Translations under genes and position numbers: made by a program
Notes under the pieces: model-generated
Database searches by the model: none
What the model was told of the DNA's origin: nothing
The model's input: the letters and a program-made list of their open reading frames with translations, nothing else
Shown: positions 22,150 to 35,194 of the stretch, piece by piece
Position numbering within the stretch: the first letter of the stretch is position 1
Layout: the number at the start of each line of letters is the position of its first letter
From: Liolophura sinensis
Lineage: Eukaryota > Mollusca > Polyplacophora > Chitonida > Chitonidae
Direction of reading: 5' to 3'
Length of the DNA stretch: 64,000 nt
NCBI RefSeq assembly: GCF_032854445.1
Contig: NC_088295.1
Coordinates: 79,574,028-79,638,027, forward strand

Positions 22150-25100
22150 TCATGCTTTTCTAGGAGGAATAGGAATGGTCAGGAAGTCCTCTGCACATAT
22201 GACTTTACCCTTCCCCAACACAGCCTCTGCCTGCTCCAGTAACACTGACACTGACTTGTCGTCTTTCTGTCAACAGATCATAATGACACTGATAATGCTG
22301 TGATGCTAAACCATGTCCAAAACATACACCATCTGTTTATTTTTCTTTCACAACATTTTTTTTATCACACTTTTGGAACTTGACTTTTAATGTATTGTAC
22401 TTATAAGTATTGAAAAAAACATTAAGTTCTGCATTCTGCTTTTGAGTATTATTACAAATATAACAGGAAAAGACATCAATGGTTACAAGCTGTGCCTGTA
22501 TCAAAAGTTTTCATGCATAAAGTAAGCATGATACATGAAGTCCCAAACCCAAGTTTCCTGGAAAGTCGTGAAAGTAGGTGTGTGAGTGGAATAATGCAAA
22601 TGGACTGACGCACTAATACTCAAATGGATCAGCTGATGTACTCAAATCAGGAAATCTGGGAAACATATATTTGACAGTTGTTTAACATTATCCTGAAGAA
22701 TTCTTACACGCCCCCGCCATTAGGCAGAGCGTATTATGCTATAACGATTTTGTCCGTCCGTATTTGTGTCTAGGCTATATCTTCAATTGCTTTCCACGGA
22801 GAGTTTAACTTTTTTAGTGTTCGCGCTACAACTCCAACTGTTTTCTGCACAGAGTTTTCATTTTTGGTGGATACATACATACACAGAAGATGATGTGTCG
22901 CATTTGTTCATTTCTGTGGCTGTCATGGTAACCAAATAACCATTTACCTTATATATACTATTAAAGATAGATTTTATGTGCGGTCTATAACTCCAACTGT
23001 TTTCCGTGTAGAGTTTTCAGTTTTGGTGGATACATACATACAAAAATGATGATGTGTCGTGACTCACATTTGTCCATTTCCACAGTTGCCATTGTTACCA
23101 GATGGCCATTTCCCTATGTATACTCACCACAATGCTGCTGGTATTCTTTTATACATTTCAAACAAATGCAGTTGTTGGGGCGTATGTTGTGTTTACCTGA
23201 ACACTTGTTTGCTTATGTTATGGTGGTCACTTTTTATTCGTGGAGTGCCTGGGGTAAACCACTGACCTTTTGGTGAGTTACTTACAAACTTTGCCTCAAG
23301 CTACATGTATGTACTTGCCACCTGTTATAAAGTTGATACAAAATGTACAAATAACACGCAGCATGAGTATTCACATGTCTCACTGACGATATCTCGGTCT
23401 CGTATATACAGTGATTGATACTTCACAAAAAGTGCTTTCTTCGTGGCTTGTCTTGTGTAACCTACTTTGGTAGCTTCCTTGTGTTTATTATCATATCAAC
23501 TCCATGGCACCAACTTTTGTAAGATTAAAGTATGTATAATGAAAAAGAACCATGATGCATTTCTTTAATCTTGGCCGACACCAATACATGTACCTCTGTC
23601 ACTGCCCCCAGAGGTTTATATCTCTGACTGTAGTGAGTCAGCACCAGCTTTCCCACATTCAAAGACTTCCCCAATACTGCTGCCATTTCTGTAATTAACA
23701 AATGTAAAATAAAGCAAAGATCACAAAACTGAAGTGTAGAGCTATGGTGCAAAAGATATATCATGATGAAATATGTCAGACTTCAATTTCAACATACATG
23801 TATACATGACATGTAAATTACTAAAAAGGTGATGCTACATTTTTCCCTCGCTATGTTGCTCCTCAATATACCAATATGATATCGCTTATAGCACAGTCAG
23901 TGGCCTGATGGGAAAATCCCTATAATCCCTATTAAATACATAATGCCATAAGTGCCCTCACGACTGAACAACATCTATCAAAACCATTAGTTTTCCCCTG
24001 CTTTTATTTTGACAATAAGTTAAGAAATCATATGCAATGACTCCATGATTTAATTCATAGTTTGTATTCGATGGTAGAACAAAATCTACTAGTATTAACA
24101 CATTACTTTTCTGTTTGTTCCTCCAGCGAATGCAAACTAGATCATGTAGTCACTGCTCTTGGTTTCTTTTACAACCCACTGACACCAACATAGGCCCAAA
24201 CAAAAATGGGCATGTCTTGAAGAAAAGTGAAGATGTCTGGCTGGAGTTCAGGCATGGCACCAAGAAAATGACTTACATCTTAGTTGTTCCTAAATGTGTC
24301 TTCATGTAACTCTTTTAATTAATTCAGTGTGTATCTACCTATTTAAAGTTAGCTGTGCGAGTGAGACACTGAAGATGGACTGATGCACTCATACTTACAT
24401 TTGTAAATGGTACTCAATTCAGGACAGTTTTTCACAAGTCCACCAGTAATTCCAACATCATTAACGTCATTAGATGTGTGTACATGTACTGTGCCTTCTT
24501 GTGGTAGGGCTAGTCCATGCTGCCAAAGTGCTGCCGTTAATGAAGTATCATGCCGAAGACACCAGACTTAAAGTCTTTAGTATGACCCTACCTGGGTTAG
24601 TATCACCAAACAGATATAGATCTCTGCACTGTTATTTTCCATCTAGTTCAAATGTATCATAATTTTGTCTGTCTGGAGAGAAGTAAAACCTTTTGACCAG
24701 TATTACCACTCACCACCCCAAAGGTTACCAATGTTATGACTTAACTTCCAGCAATAACAGCTCAAAAAAATGGTGGTCATGCTAGTTGGATTTTGGAAGT
24801 AGACAGGCTGCATGTCACTATGGTTGTATGACAGGAACCTACACAACAATTTGTAGGGGATAATTGTTGTTGGGGATATATTTTGGTCGTTGAAGTTTAC
24901 CAATTACTGCATAAATATTGAGGAAAATCAATGCGCTTGTTAAACCTTCAAGTCCAATAAGGGGAGTTAATGCAGTGTTGTTTACACATGTTGTAAAATG
25001 GATCTGTGTACCTGGAGTAGAGTGTCCATTCTGTAAGGCCTGTGCTAAAAGTTCATTCTCTAGAGTGGCTTCATGGACGAGCACGTCAGCATTGAGCCCC

Positions 25101-28100
25101 ACAGACATGAGCTGTGAGGAGTCAGCTGTGTCTCCCATGATAATGACCTTTCTCCCAGGCCTTGGAGGGCCCAACACGTCCTCTGGTCTTACCTGTTGAC
25201 AGGTGAAATCTAAGGTATTCTCAACACTGATTTTTCCAGATGAAACGAAAAGACAAATTCAAGGACTTGCACACCAATGATACATCTTTCAAAAACTTTT
25301 TGAGGCATTCCTTTAATAAGCTCATATATAATATGTTTACATTCATAGATAAGGCTATGAAAGTATAGACTACTTCCTCTTCCATTATAAAGTTTTGTAC
25401 AAGACGTATTTACCACTGCACTTTGCACAGAAACCTGGAAGTACAATTATTATCTCATAAGAAGTTACAAGTACAGTGAACTATAACACAAAACTGGAAT
25501 GGTGCCAAGAATACAAAGTAAACATTACCTCTTCACCTGTTGGGGACATAATTGTCTCCCCTGATTTTATCTTCCCATACAGAGGCCCTGGTGGAACACC
25601 CATTGACCTTAACATAGCATCGTTGAGCCTGTGAAGACAAATGCTAAGGCATTTATACTCTTTATTCCCATCTGGTGTATTCATTTTCCTACTTTTTCAT
25701 CAATATAAATATCCGGCATTTCTGTAATATAACAGCATAACAGAATCACACAGTACTCACTTTCCTTGGGTTGGTTTTTCTTCAACACAAAATCCAAAAG
25801 ATGGGATTCGATGTTTCAGCCAGACTGCTTTCACAACAAAACGGTCATCTTCGATCCTACAACAGTAAAACAACATGCACAATGATTCCAATATGATAAA
25901 TGATAAGACACTATAAAGTCATATACTGGTAACAAAAACTTAGTCAAGAATCTCAGTAATAATAGTAACTAAACTACATGTACGTTGCATGTATTTGTTG
26001 TTCAGGTCTTAGGTATTCTAATATGTATATCTATACAGCCTGCTGTAAAAAACAGTAGGGGTGTTTTGCTTCATAGGGTACTGATGCGATGACGAAACAT
26101 TCCCATAGTGTTATTGTGCTTTACATGTACATATAGTACTTTTATTGAGCCACTTGATACCAAATTTAACAAATTTGTTATCCAGCCCATAAGAGTTCCT
26201 GAACAATGTGGCTTTAATTTTTATTTGACATGGATGCTCAGGGTATGGTGTAAGTAACACCTGTACTTTGTTCGAGTGAGCTAATATAAATAGCTAATTT
26301 GTATGTAAGTCTTATTGGCACAAAATATTGTTGCTCCTCCTGATTAAAGCTCACAGGTTCCAAACACCTTTCTCATCCGGAGAGATCTGCTGACCTGGGT
26401 GTTCGTTGGGGTGGAGACTGCCTTCAGCATCATGGTTCACAGTCCAAGTCTACAAAAGACAACTCTGCTAGTACACAGGTATGCAGTATGTGACCCACAG
26501 TGTATGTGCGTGATACTAGTCGAGTGTAGTCTCCTCCACTAAACTTATTTGTCAGCTCTCCATCATAATGGTTGTTTACAGAATTTTTTGTTTTGATTTT
26601 TTTTTTTTTCGTCTGTAACGTACATAGGCCAATACATATTTTGACTCTCCAGAGATCTCCCTTTGTAATGTGAGGAAATGATATTGCCACATGGCCAAAC
26701 TGAAAACGTCCTTATTACGTGCTGAGGTAAAACTGTAGCTGGAATTTTCAAGCCATTTAAAAGACAAATGGAAAGACAAAATGAAATGTTGTTAAAATGA
26801 AAGAATTATAACAGTGCAAAACATGCACCCTGTATTAGTAACTGTGGCCTACCTAACAATGCCAAGTGATGGCATGACAATTGGGACACTGTCATTCCTC
26901 CACCACAGGTGGGTATTAAGACTACAAGCACTTACATTCCACTCAGCAGGCAGCTGTTCCTCCACAACCTGCAGCTCATGTACCACGTAATTATAGGTGA
27001 GTTCAGACCGTGACAACTGCAGGCTACAGCGAATGAATCGACGTAAACCATGAGGTCCATAGAGCTCTAACTGACCGGTTTTCTGGTTGTTCTGACTTAC
27101 AGTACACATCAATCCTGGCAAACCAAACATCTACAAATACAGGAAAAGAAGTTAATCTGAAAAAAACAAACATCTACAAATACAATTGAACAAATCAATC
27201 CTGGCAAACCAAACATCTATAAATACAAGAGTACACATCAAGACTGCCAAACCAAACATCCACAAATACAGAAAAACACATAAATCCTGGAAAACCGAAC
27301 ATCTACAAATACTCTTACATGTAACACATGACATACCAAACCATTTACACATCAACTCCAGTAAACCAATACAAAAAACAGTACACAACAACTGTTGCAA
27401 TCTACACATCCACAAGTTTTACACAACAGTAGGTCTGCACATCAGCCCCTGGAAACCAGAGTTGTACAAACACAAAAGTATATATCAGTCTTGGATGATT
27501 TGGCATATTCTACACAAATAAAGCAGAACATATCCATTGTGTCCTCTCCATTAAGCCAAACATCTGCAAATTTAGAAAGGACATGTATTAAAAGGTACAA
27601 AACTTGGTTAGTAGTTAAACAAAACAAGTAATTATTGATATGGTGGGGCCTCTGTGGCCTTGTGGTTAGTGTGGTAGCGCAGCACAACGACCCATGACCC
27701 AAGAGCATATCCCACCAAATCTGATCGGTGTCAGTTCAAGCACATGCTGTGGAAAGGTCTGCCAGAAACGGATAGTCATGGGTTTTTCCCAGGCTTCCTC
27801 CCACTATACTGCTGGCTGCCCCCATACAGGAATGAATGAATGAATGCTTGGGGTTTTATGTTGTGCTTAACAATTTTTCAGTCATATGACGATGAAGAGT
27901 TATTAGGTGTGTGTACATATAATGTGTCTTCTTGTGGCAGGGTGAGGCCACCAAAATGCTGCCACCACTGAAACATTATGCCGAAGACACCAGACAACCC
28001 ACCCAGTCAAATTACACTGACACCATGACAACCTGTTTCCCTGCTCTAAACCATCTGTGCTGAGTGCCAAGCTAGGCAGCAACAAGAACCGTTTTTAAAA

Positions 28101-28937
28101 GCTTTGATCCTGACTCCAAGGCAAATGGCCTAACCATTAGACCACCGAAGGTGAAATACTCTCATGTACAGAATAAAACACCAATCAAACAAATTATTGT
28201 CATAAATGCAAAAATGCTGTAAAGTAAATATTAAACCCCTTAACTATTTATTCTTGTTACAAGCACAGGAGAACCTAGAAAACAATAAGATGACACAAAA
28301 GTGGAGTGACAGTTGTTGAGCTTTGTCAGATATTTTGGTCATGAGTTTCTAGACCCAGATATAGAGCAGCACTGAGCCGATGATCATTTCCATGAAGTGA
28401 AAGAAGCAACAAATGTTTAGCTTACAACACTACTCTTGATGTATTTTCTATCATACTCACATGGTCACCATGGAGATGTGTGATGAATATCTTGTTGACC
28501 TTGCTGGCCTTCAATAAGCTTCTCATTAGCTGAATCTGGGAGCCTTCACCACAGTCAAACAGCCAGATCGATCCATCCTCTGTAAATAAGCAATAAACTC
28601 TTAATGTAGTCACTGTAATTTCGTTTCATTTCTTAAATTGCAGTTATTCCTGTAATCAAGATTTGTGCAACTCTTGGTATATATCAGCGTATGAGAGACA
28701 AACCGGGCAAGAAAAGAAGGCCTGAAAAAAGGCCAGTACATACTTATTGAACGAAAATACTAGTGAATTACTTTAAAGCCGGTGTTTAAAACCTGTCAGT
28801 AAAATTAGTTGCGATATACCGCTGGTTCATAAGGTCTCAGTCTCACCGTGTTTGAGGGCAGTACAAGAAACTCCTCTGGTTGGAGACGGGTAGGCGGAGG
28901 CTGTGCCCAAAAATGTCAGGTCCATGCTTGACATCAT
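22150..28937 (-). CDS. ELAC1: zinc phosphodiesterase ELAC protein 1 (short-form tRNase Z), 9 exons
   Basis: A metallo-beta-lactamase-fold endonuclease; the family removes 3' trailers from tRNA precursors, and human ELAC1 is also implicated in repairing cleaved tRNAs. Exons on the minus strand: 28937-28847, 28579-28461, 27130-26936, 26449-26355, 25856-25761, 25628-25529, 25192-25012, 23688-23594, 22266-22150. All junctions are in frame; the product is 362 aa (human 363). Zinc-site motifs are HLHGDH at residues 65-70, GDT at 252-254, HEATL at 272-276 and THYSQRY at 310-316 (His311). The last exon encodes the [10 protein letters not shown] block expected at the C-terminus and overlaps an unrelated open frame on the plus strand. 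Two adjacent ATGs begin the frame. The exon 8 donor (GTACAT) is weak; reading through it would replace the last 38 residues with 22 others. Confidence 0.95.
22700..23240. repeat. family D element, most complete copy
   Basis: Begins acgcccccgccattaggcag, contains tttgtccgtccgtatttgtg and about 2.3 units of the ~165-bp repeat, and ends through the blocks also found at 19700-19800 with ggggcgtatgttgtgtttac. The ends share a short inverted ACGCCCC match, so a nonautonomous DNA transposon is possible, though the match is too short to be sure. Lies in ELAC1 intron 8. Confidence 0.65.
24465..24575 (-). repeat. SINE family B 3' fragment, minus orientation
   Basis: Shows gtgtgtacatgtactgtgcc, ttcttgtggtagggctag, tgctgccaaagtgctgccgt and catgccgaagacaccagact. 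The same blocks occur in the copy at 27895-28150. Lies in ELAC1 intron 7. Confidence 0.65.
27104..27490. repeat. 43-bp minisatellite at the ELAC1 exon 3 acceptor
   Basis: The unit contains 'atcctggcaaaccaaacat' and 'ctacaaatac', which on the minus strand are the first ~30 nt of ELAC1 exon 3 and its acceptor. The ATG-equivalent position recurs at 27130 (real exon start), 27173, 27216, 27259, 27302 and 27344, a 43-bp period; traces decay toward 27490. Copies at 27216 and 27302 keep an AG at the acceptor position, and the copy at 27259 has lost it. Confidence 0.88.
27643..27822 (+). repeat. SINE family A, diverged copy
   Basis: Head ggggcctctgtggccttgtg then ggttagtgtggtagcgcagc, B-box-like gtcagttcaagcac, body to ctgctggctgcccccatac. 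It lacks the AAAT tail and is followed by a short gaatgaat repeat. Lies in ELAC1 intron 2. Confidence 0.7.
27895..28150 (-). repeat. SINE family B, nearly complete, minus orientation
   Basis: On the minus strand the head reads ggtctaatggttaggccatt and ttgccttggagtcaggatc, followed by ttgttgctgcctagcttggc, agggaaacaggttgtcatgg, gtctggtgtcttcggcataa and a gtacacacacc 3' end. It is the best copy for defining family B. Lies in ELAC1 intron 2. Confidence 0.75.
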
Positions 28938-30107
28938 TACTGATAAGCCCTGGAATTTTAAATAATTAATGTCAGTAAATAAAGAATTAATGAAGAGGGC
29001 CGTAATCATGTAATGTTGACATATTTCACTGTCACTGTTAGCAGGCCTGTATCGTTGATACATGCAAGCAGCGCTTTAGATATCAATCATAATTACACAC
29101 TATTAATGATTGCGTGTTACTGCGTTGTCGCATATCTTTATGTCGCGACAGAGAAACAATAAAACACTCACACTGACGTTTGCATTTGAAATTGAGTTAT
29201 TTATCAGACTTTCTTGGTGTAAAAGTATTTAAATAATCCTACCGCATTTTCAACCACTTTCAGCCTTCAGCTGACATGCTAGAAGAGCTATTCAAGGGGA
29301 GGTAATGCATTTGCCCAGCGCAAACGACCCTTGGCTACCCCAAAAATTTATCAGGCAAGACGGTATCATCGAAATTAGAGAGTTTGATGGTCTTTATGTG
29401 CACGATTTACATGGGTCATATTTTTCTCTTACAGCCCCCCTCCTCCACCCAAAGCACCCCTACATGCAGGCCATATTTTCAAGTTGAGCCTGGCGCATTT
29501 TTGCTAAACTCACGTCTATGGGCGTTGGCCTAGTCGGGAGATTAGTTTTCATATTAGGGAAGTTTTATGTCAGCCTACCGTTTTGCATGTAAAAGCTGGC
29601 GTAAAGCCTAAATTCATTTAGGTGCAGGCTTCAAAATTTTGCACTTTCAAAGCTCGACTGGCCATGAAATACTAAAATTCAATTACAATATATATTCTAT
29701 GGGCTATGCGGTGACCCACTTAATTTTGGATTAGGCCTTGCCGGGAGTAGGCCTACAATTAGGCGTGGCACTCTACATGTAGGTCTACTCACGTGCCATA
29801 TCATACATACTAAGTATATACCCTCTAGGACTGGGCTAGTGTAGGCCCATTCATGTACAATGACAAATGTACAGTGTAAGACATTTTGCGATATCATGTG
29901 AGGCGAGGAGAAATAATCCACGCACATATATAGGCCTATATAGGCCAATCGACAGGGTAGGCTGACTATATTTAATTGTTTGAAAATAATATTTTGTGTA
30001 TGGTAACGTCAGTATGAAATATAGGCCTACGTTTCACAGTTTTTGAAATTATATGGACTACATTCATGAGGGATAACGCTGGTGATCAAGGTAATGTCGA
30101 CCAGCAA

Positions 30108-30276
30108 AATAGAGGGTCTGCGTGGCTCAGTTGGTTAGCGGGCAGCAACTTGCGGATGTTTCCCCCAAGCTCTACCCGGTTTTCACCCACCATAATGCTG
30201 GCCGCCGTCGTATAAGTGAAATATTCTTGTTCGGCGTAAAACACCAACCAAATAAATAAAATAAATAAACCAACAA
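30108..30276 (+). repeat. SINE family A with internal deletion
   Basis: The A-box-like head 'tgcgtggctcagttggttagc' runs directly into 'gcagcaacttgcggatg', skipping the B-box region, then 'ccataatgctggccgccgtc', 'gtgaaatattcttg' and 'ggcgtaaaacacc' with an AAAT tail. It seems internally deleted. Confidence 0.75.
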
Positions 30277-33200
30277 AATATGCATTTATGGGCGCCACGC
30301 CGTCGTAATAGGCGTTATTGAAGATACCATTTCTGTATTCATTTCACTGTGGTATGTTTAACGCTACCCTTAAGGACATTTCCGATAAACCTAGATATAT
30401 GTACAGTATAGCGACGTTGGTGAGGTTAAGTTTATATACATGTCCAAACCACCGCCATGAATCATGGAAGTCCATAATTAATTCGTAAACCTCTTAATTC
30501 AAGGTCACAACCGACTCAACAAGAGCTGGCTTCTATATAGCTCGTACATTTGTCGAAGGCCAATCGTCTGTAGTGACAACAACTCTATCTTCGTCTTAAT
30601 GATCCAGCGAGAACCTCCGTCATTATATGAGTACAGAGACTTTAGATGGCAAACAGGTATAGTATATCTACATGAATCGCTACACTTGGTGGGTCCCCAA
30701 TTCATAAACCAGACTGTATGGCGCCGTATATAGGCCTAGATGAATGTGGAATAGATTTATCAGTATCACATATAGATTATTTATCAATAATTTCCCGCAT
30801 CCAAATGATCTCATTTGTTTAAGGACTAACTTTGTTCGTTGTTTTTTTTTTTAAATAATAATAGATGAACTTAATAGGTATTGTGCCTTGCAGTCTCTCA
30901 AAGTGTTTAAATATATACAGTCAGTAAAGCATTCTTTGTTTCGCTGATAATATTCACACAAAATAATTATACATTTATATATAGTGTGCACGACGCTATA
31001 GCGTAGAGTTCTCTTGAAAACAACATAATTTTCACGTGTAAATCTACCTAAATTAAGTCATTGGATGAAACCATTAATTTGTATCCACGCAATCAAGTGA
31101 CTGTTGGCTTATTCACATTAGCTGTTCTGCAAATCAAACTGCCTCAGTGTGTCGGGTAACAGTGAGTCTGAGTGCGACAAATATTATAGTAAGCCATATA
31201 TGAACAAGCATTTGCGAGTTTAATACTCAAATACGAGTCATGCAACAAAGTGACATATAAAAAATCAATAGACTGTGACAGTTGCAATCGTTGAGTCCTG
31301 TTATTCCCCTGGTCGCTGGGTGCGGACCGATTCTCGCGGCACGGGGAACCCAGAGAGCGTGGGAGGGGAGTGATATTTACCCCCAAACTGCAAGCTCTTT
31401 TGTAAAAGCAGAATGTTGGCCATTTAGAAACACGCTGGCGCAGTTTCCGGTGAATAATTATGTCTCAGTGCCTAAGAAAGACATCACCAAGGTTACGCTT
31501 TTGTTAATTACGTTTAATCACGTGACTTGCCAGCTGTGGGGTACCCGACTTGTGTTGCTGAGGGCCGTTGTTTTTGAGAAGGCGGCCAGAGCAGTGAATA
31601 ATGAGATGGTTCACTGAGAGTTCAACGAGACCCAAATAAAGCCTGAGAGCAGGACACGATTCATTATACAACAGTGTTCAAGGCTTGCCAATCCAAGCCT
31701 GTTTGCAGAACACTGCTTTCTGCGCCATTTTAATTCAAAACCCCATTCGAAATACACTGCAGCCTGGATAGGCCACATCCTCATTGTCACGAGCATTCAT
31801 ACATTTTGCCTTGAACAATGGTCAAAACTGCTAACATATACCTCAAAATATTTCAGAAAGTCACATCTACAGCTTATATTCCTTAATGTGGTTTGTGTCA
31901 TGGTTGCATGCTATTCTGAACGAAATCCTATAACGCCGCTGGTTAACGAAACAATGTAATAAGAAGCTATACCCTTTATGGGAAGCAGAATGCAATGTAA
32001 GAAAAACTAACCCACAGCTTTTAGAATAACTTCTAATTATTCAACTGGACAAGGGTCAAGCAATAATATCGAAGCATTAATTCACAATTACAGGAATCGG
32101 CTTGAGTAAGGGTACGGTATTTTTTCTTGATTAGCTCCAGCACAAAACGTTGTTTCTAGAGAGCAATATTCTCGGAAACAGGACGCTTTGAAGAATGGAC
32201 TTATTAATAATTATAGATTCATATATTCTTTTTCTCATGGCGAGGTACCAAACTTTATTGGCTTCCAAGAAATCATAAATCACCGGCTTATTGATGTATT
32301 CAGACTGTGGAACGGAATGCCAAGTCTCCAGAAAACCCAGATAATCTGATGGAAAAACTGTACTTATTGGACTTCGTGGGTTAACTGTACTCCATAGACC
32401 TGGATATACGATATAAACACAACGAAGAGATTTTCATTCAATGGCTCGGTGTTTAAACGTTTGTACTTTCTGCTAAATCAAACCGGAATATACTCGTGTG
32501 TGAATATATTAATGGCCACTGCCCACTTGTTCTGCCAGAATTATACACAATTAGCCAGCTCATTAGTATCCTGACTGTTAGCTCAATAAAACATTTCTCT
32601 CATAAATGTTTCTCCGTTATATCGTCTCTGTTTTGTAAAAGGAGTCAGCAATATATTTTCGCTGAAGGAGGGGATAAAGAATGGATTTTAAATGGCTGAT
32701 GTAATAGATTAGGCAATCCAGGCTATATCCAACCTCAGTTGAATTTTAGGTATGCCAGTTTTATTCAAGCGTGATCAAAGATTAAAGGTTTAACCCACGG
32801 GAAACCCTGTCTCCACTGTCAGCCAATCAGCATCGATTCTGTGTATCCCTTGAAGTAGATATAGGCTGATAGTAATTTTCTACGATTTCCCTTACGATAT
32901 TTGCCCTTTGGGTATATTTTGGCTAATGTATAACCCACGCTGTGTTCCTGGCTACGTTCTTAGTGTATTTTCCATTGAATGTACAGGTCACGAACAGAAA
33001 GGTAGCGTGTCTAATGTCGGATGTGTATTTTTACGAATGTACATGTACTATATATGCATATAGGTTATAAAAATGTCACTTAATAAGGAAACCCCTACAT
33101 GTCTTAGGGTAGTATGGTAAATTTTGCCACGAATGTACATGCAATGGATGGAGGATTTACTCTGTGGGCTACAACAGGATTTGAACTCAGGTCTGAGATT

Positions 33201-33437
33201 TATATGCTGCGGCCAGCATAAAAATTGCTCAACACTTTCACCCTTAATGTCAAATCACGCCCTACTCTCTGGGCAAAAGAACATTCGGGGCATAGAAAAC
33301 GTAACAAAGTTTTACTCTTGGTGCAATGCATTGTAATGTAAATTCATTACTGTTTACTATTACTATAAAAAATGAAGAGCAAAATTATGAGGACATCATG
33401 CTTAAGTGCTGGGAAATTGGTTGCTGTAATTATAACG

Positions 33438-33515
33438 ATTTATTAATTTATTTATTTATTTATTTATTTAACTGGTCTTTAACACCGTACTCAAAAACTG
33501 ACATCCACGAAGGTT
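33438..33515 (-). repeat. SINE family A tail fragment
   Basis: ATTT repeats followed by aactggtctttaacaccgta and ctcaaaaactgacatcc. It is a short, diverged 3' end on the minus strand. Confidence 0.55.
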
Positions 33516-33642
33516 AGTTAAGATCACATCGCCGTCGATCGCTTGTAAACAAGGTCCCAATGGATAATGAGAACAAGGAATCTAGAATCCCTTGTCCTTC
33601 AGATGTACATATACATATGTGGACCAGGGATATATATATTAA

Positions 33643-33790
33643 TAATGATTTATTTTATTTATTTGATTGGTGTTTTACGTCGTACTCAAGAATATTTCAT
33701 TTATACGGCGGCGGCCAGCATGATGGTAGGAGGAAACCGGGCAGAGCCTGGGAGAAACCCACGACCATTCGGAGGTTCTGCCAGGCTATT
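33643..33790 (-). repeat. SINE family A, 3' half, minus orientation
   Basis: Contains ttgattggtgttttacgtcg, tactcaagaatatttcattt, 'cggcggcggccagcatgatgg' and acccacgaccattcggaggt, then stops abruptly inside the body. Well preserved, so probably young. Confidence 0.75.
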
Positions 33791-34439
33791 AATAATGAAC
33801 AGTTGATAACAATATGGTTCATTAAACGGTAACCCACTTTCGGACTACATGTATATATACCAGGTGGTGTGTCGTGTATAGAACTGTTTCGCACACTGTA
33901 TTGGAATATTGTTAATTATGATCAATCACACTCGCTCATTCCCAACCACTTTATGCAGTATGTAGACATATACAGACAGAAACAATGCGTTTTGAGGCTG
34001 CACACCAGCCCCATCCCCAATAGCCTGACCCACATATATTTAGCCTCTATTTATATAATGATAAATTATGTGTTTATGTATTAACTAACGAAATGAAATG
34101 CTCTGTACCACAGTCAGAAGGAAATAGGCCCAAATGTACCAGAGGGGGTGGAGGCTATTAAAAAAAATGCTGCAGTTCACGTGAAGGTGGGGAATTTCTT
34201 TCAAAGTTACAAGGTACAGTTCAAGGGAGTAAATTCGCTGCAGGCTGCCTACGCGCATGTCGTAAACATGCCTTTATGTTAACGTTCAAACTTTCTGTGA
34301 TTGTATTTCACTTTTCTTAGATGACAAAGGGCTGATTTGTCAACAAAGTTGACTAATTCCTGTGGTTCGGTGTAAACTTTATAGTTTGTAAAATATCATC
34401 TTGCACACGCTATGCAACTCTCCCTTTAAATCCGTTCTA

Positions 34440-34560
34440 AGAGTGATGACAGATTGAATTGTCGCCGATCAAATTAATCCTTAATCAGGAGTGAATTTAT
34501 CCCTAAGATCAATGAAAATGCAATCCGTCATCCTCCGGTAACAAATTTAAGGGAAGATAC
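34440..34560. promoter_or_regulatory. candidate cis-regulatory element (OTX/TALE-like words)
   Basis: Contains gatgacagattgaattgtcg (a TALE-type TGACAG core) and aaattaatccttaatcagga with two TAATC cores of the OTX/PITX type within 10 bp, in a stretch free of repeats. This is word-level evidence only; conservation was not tested. Confidence 0.2.
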
Positions 34561-35194
34561 TATATATAGAAAACACTCATTCAACGTATACCCTGTACTA
34601 AAATGGTTCCAAAATTGAAAGCGTGTCATATACTAGTCTTGCTACATGAAGGTCTTCTGAAGGTATATTCCTATGTTTTCATCCAATGAAAATCTCAAAA
34701 ATGACAACACTATTTCTATGCGAGGTGAATCCAATTTAAAGCTAATCAAAATGGTTCATGCCAGCCTACATGGCCTTGCCTGCAAGGATACATCAACTCA
34801 GTCAACGTGTAGGTGGTAGCAATGTGCCTAAATGTGACTCTTTCCGGCGAAATCAATACTATACTCAGTGGGACTGACTAAGACGTTGATCTATAGCCAG
34901 TTACAGTCACGTGTGCAATCAGTTTAATTTCAATATTATGTACTTATTTCATTTACTGATTCAATTAAGCCATTTTGATATGCCATCTATATGTTTATAC
35001 TTCATATTCAGGAATATTTCACTCAGATGACAGTGGTCAAGTTTAAGGTTTAACCCGCCAGAGCCGAATGAATCCACCGAATAATTTCTTACAACTTGTT
35101 CCCCTGATGTTAGGCTGCAGACGAGTCACGCGGCGAGAGCTGGATTGGAACACGCAAGCAAACTTGGGACCAGATCAAAAACTTAGCAAAGACA

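Noticed and set aside
22061-22303. Plus-strand 80-codon open frame
   Set aside because: It is the antisense of the last ELAC1 exon (22266-22150), whose minus-strand frame encodes the conserved family C-terminus.
31282-31617. 111-codon open frame in the gene-poor interval
   Set aside because: No family resemblance, no neighbouring exon-like segment in frame.
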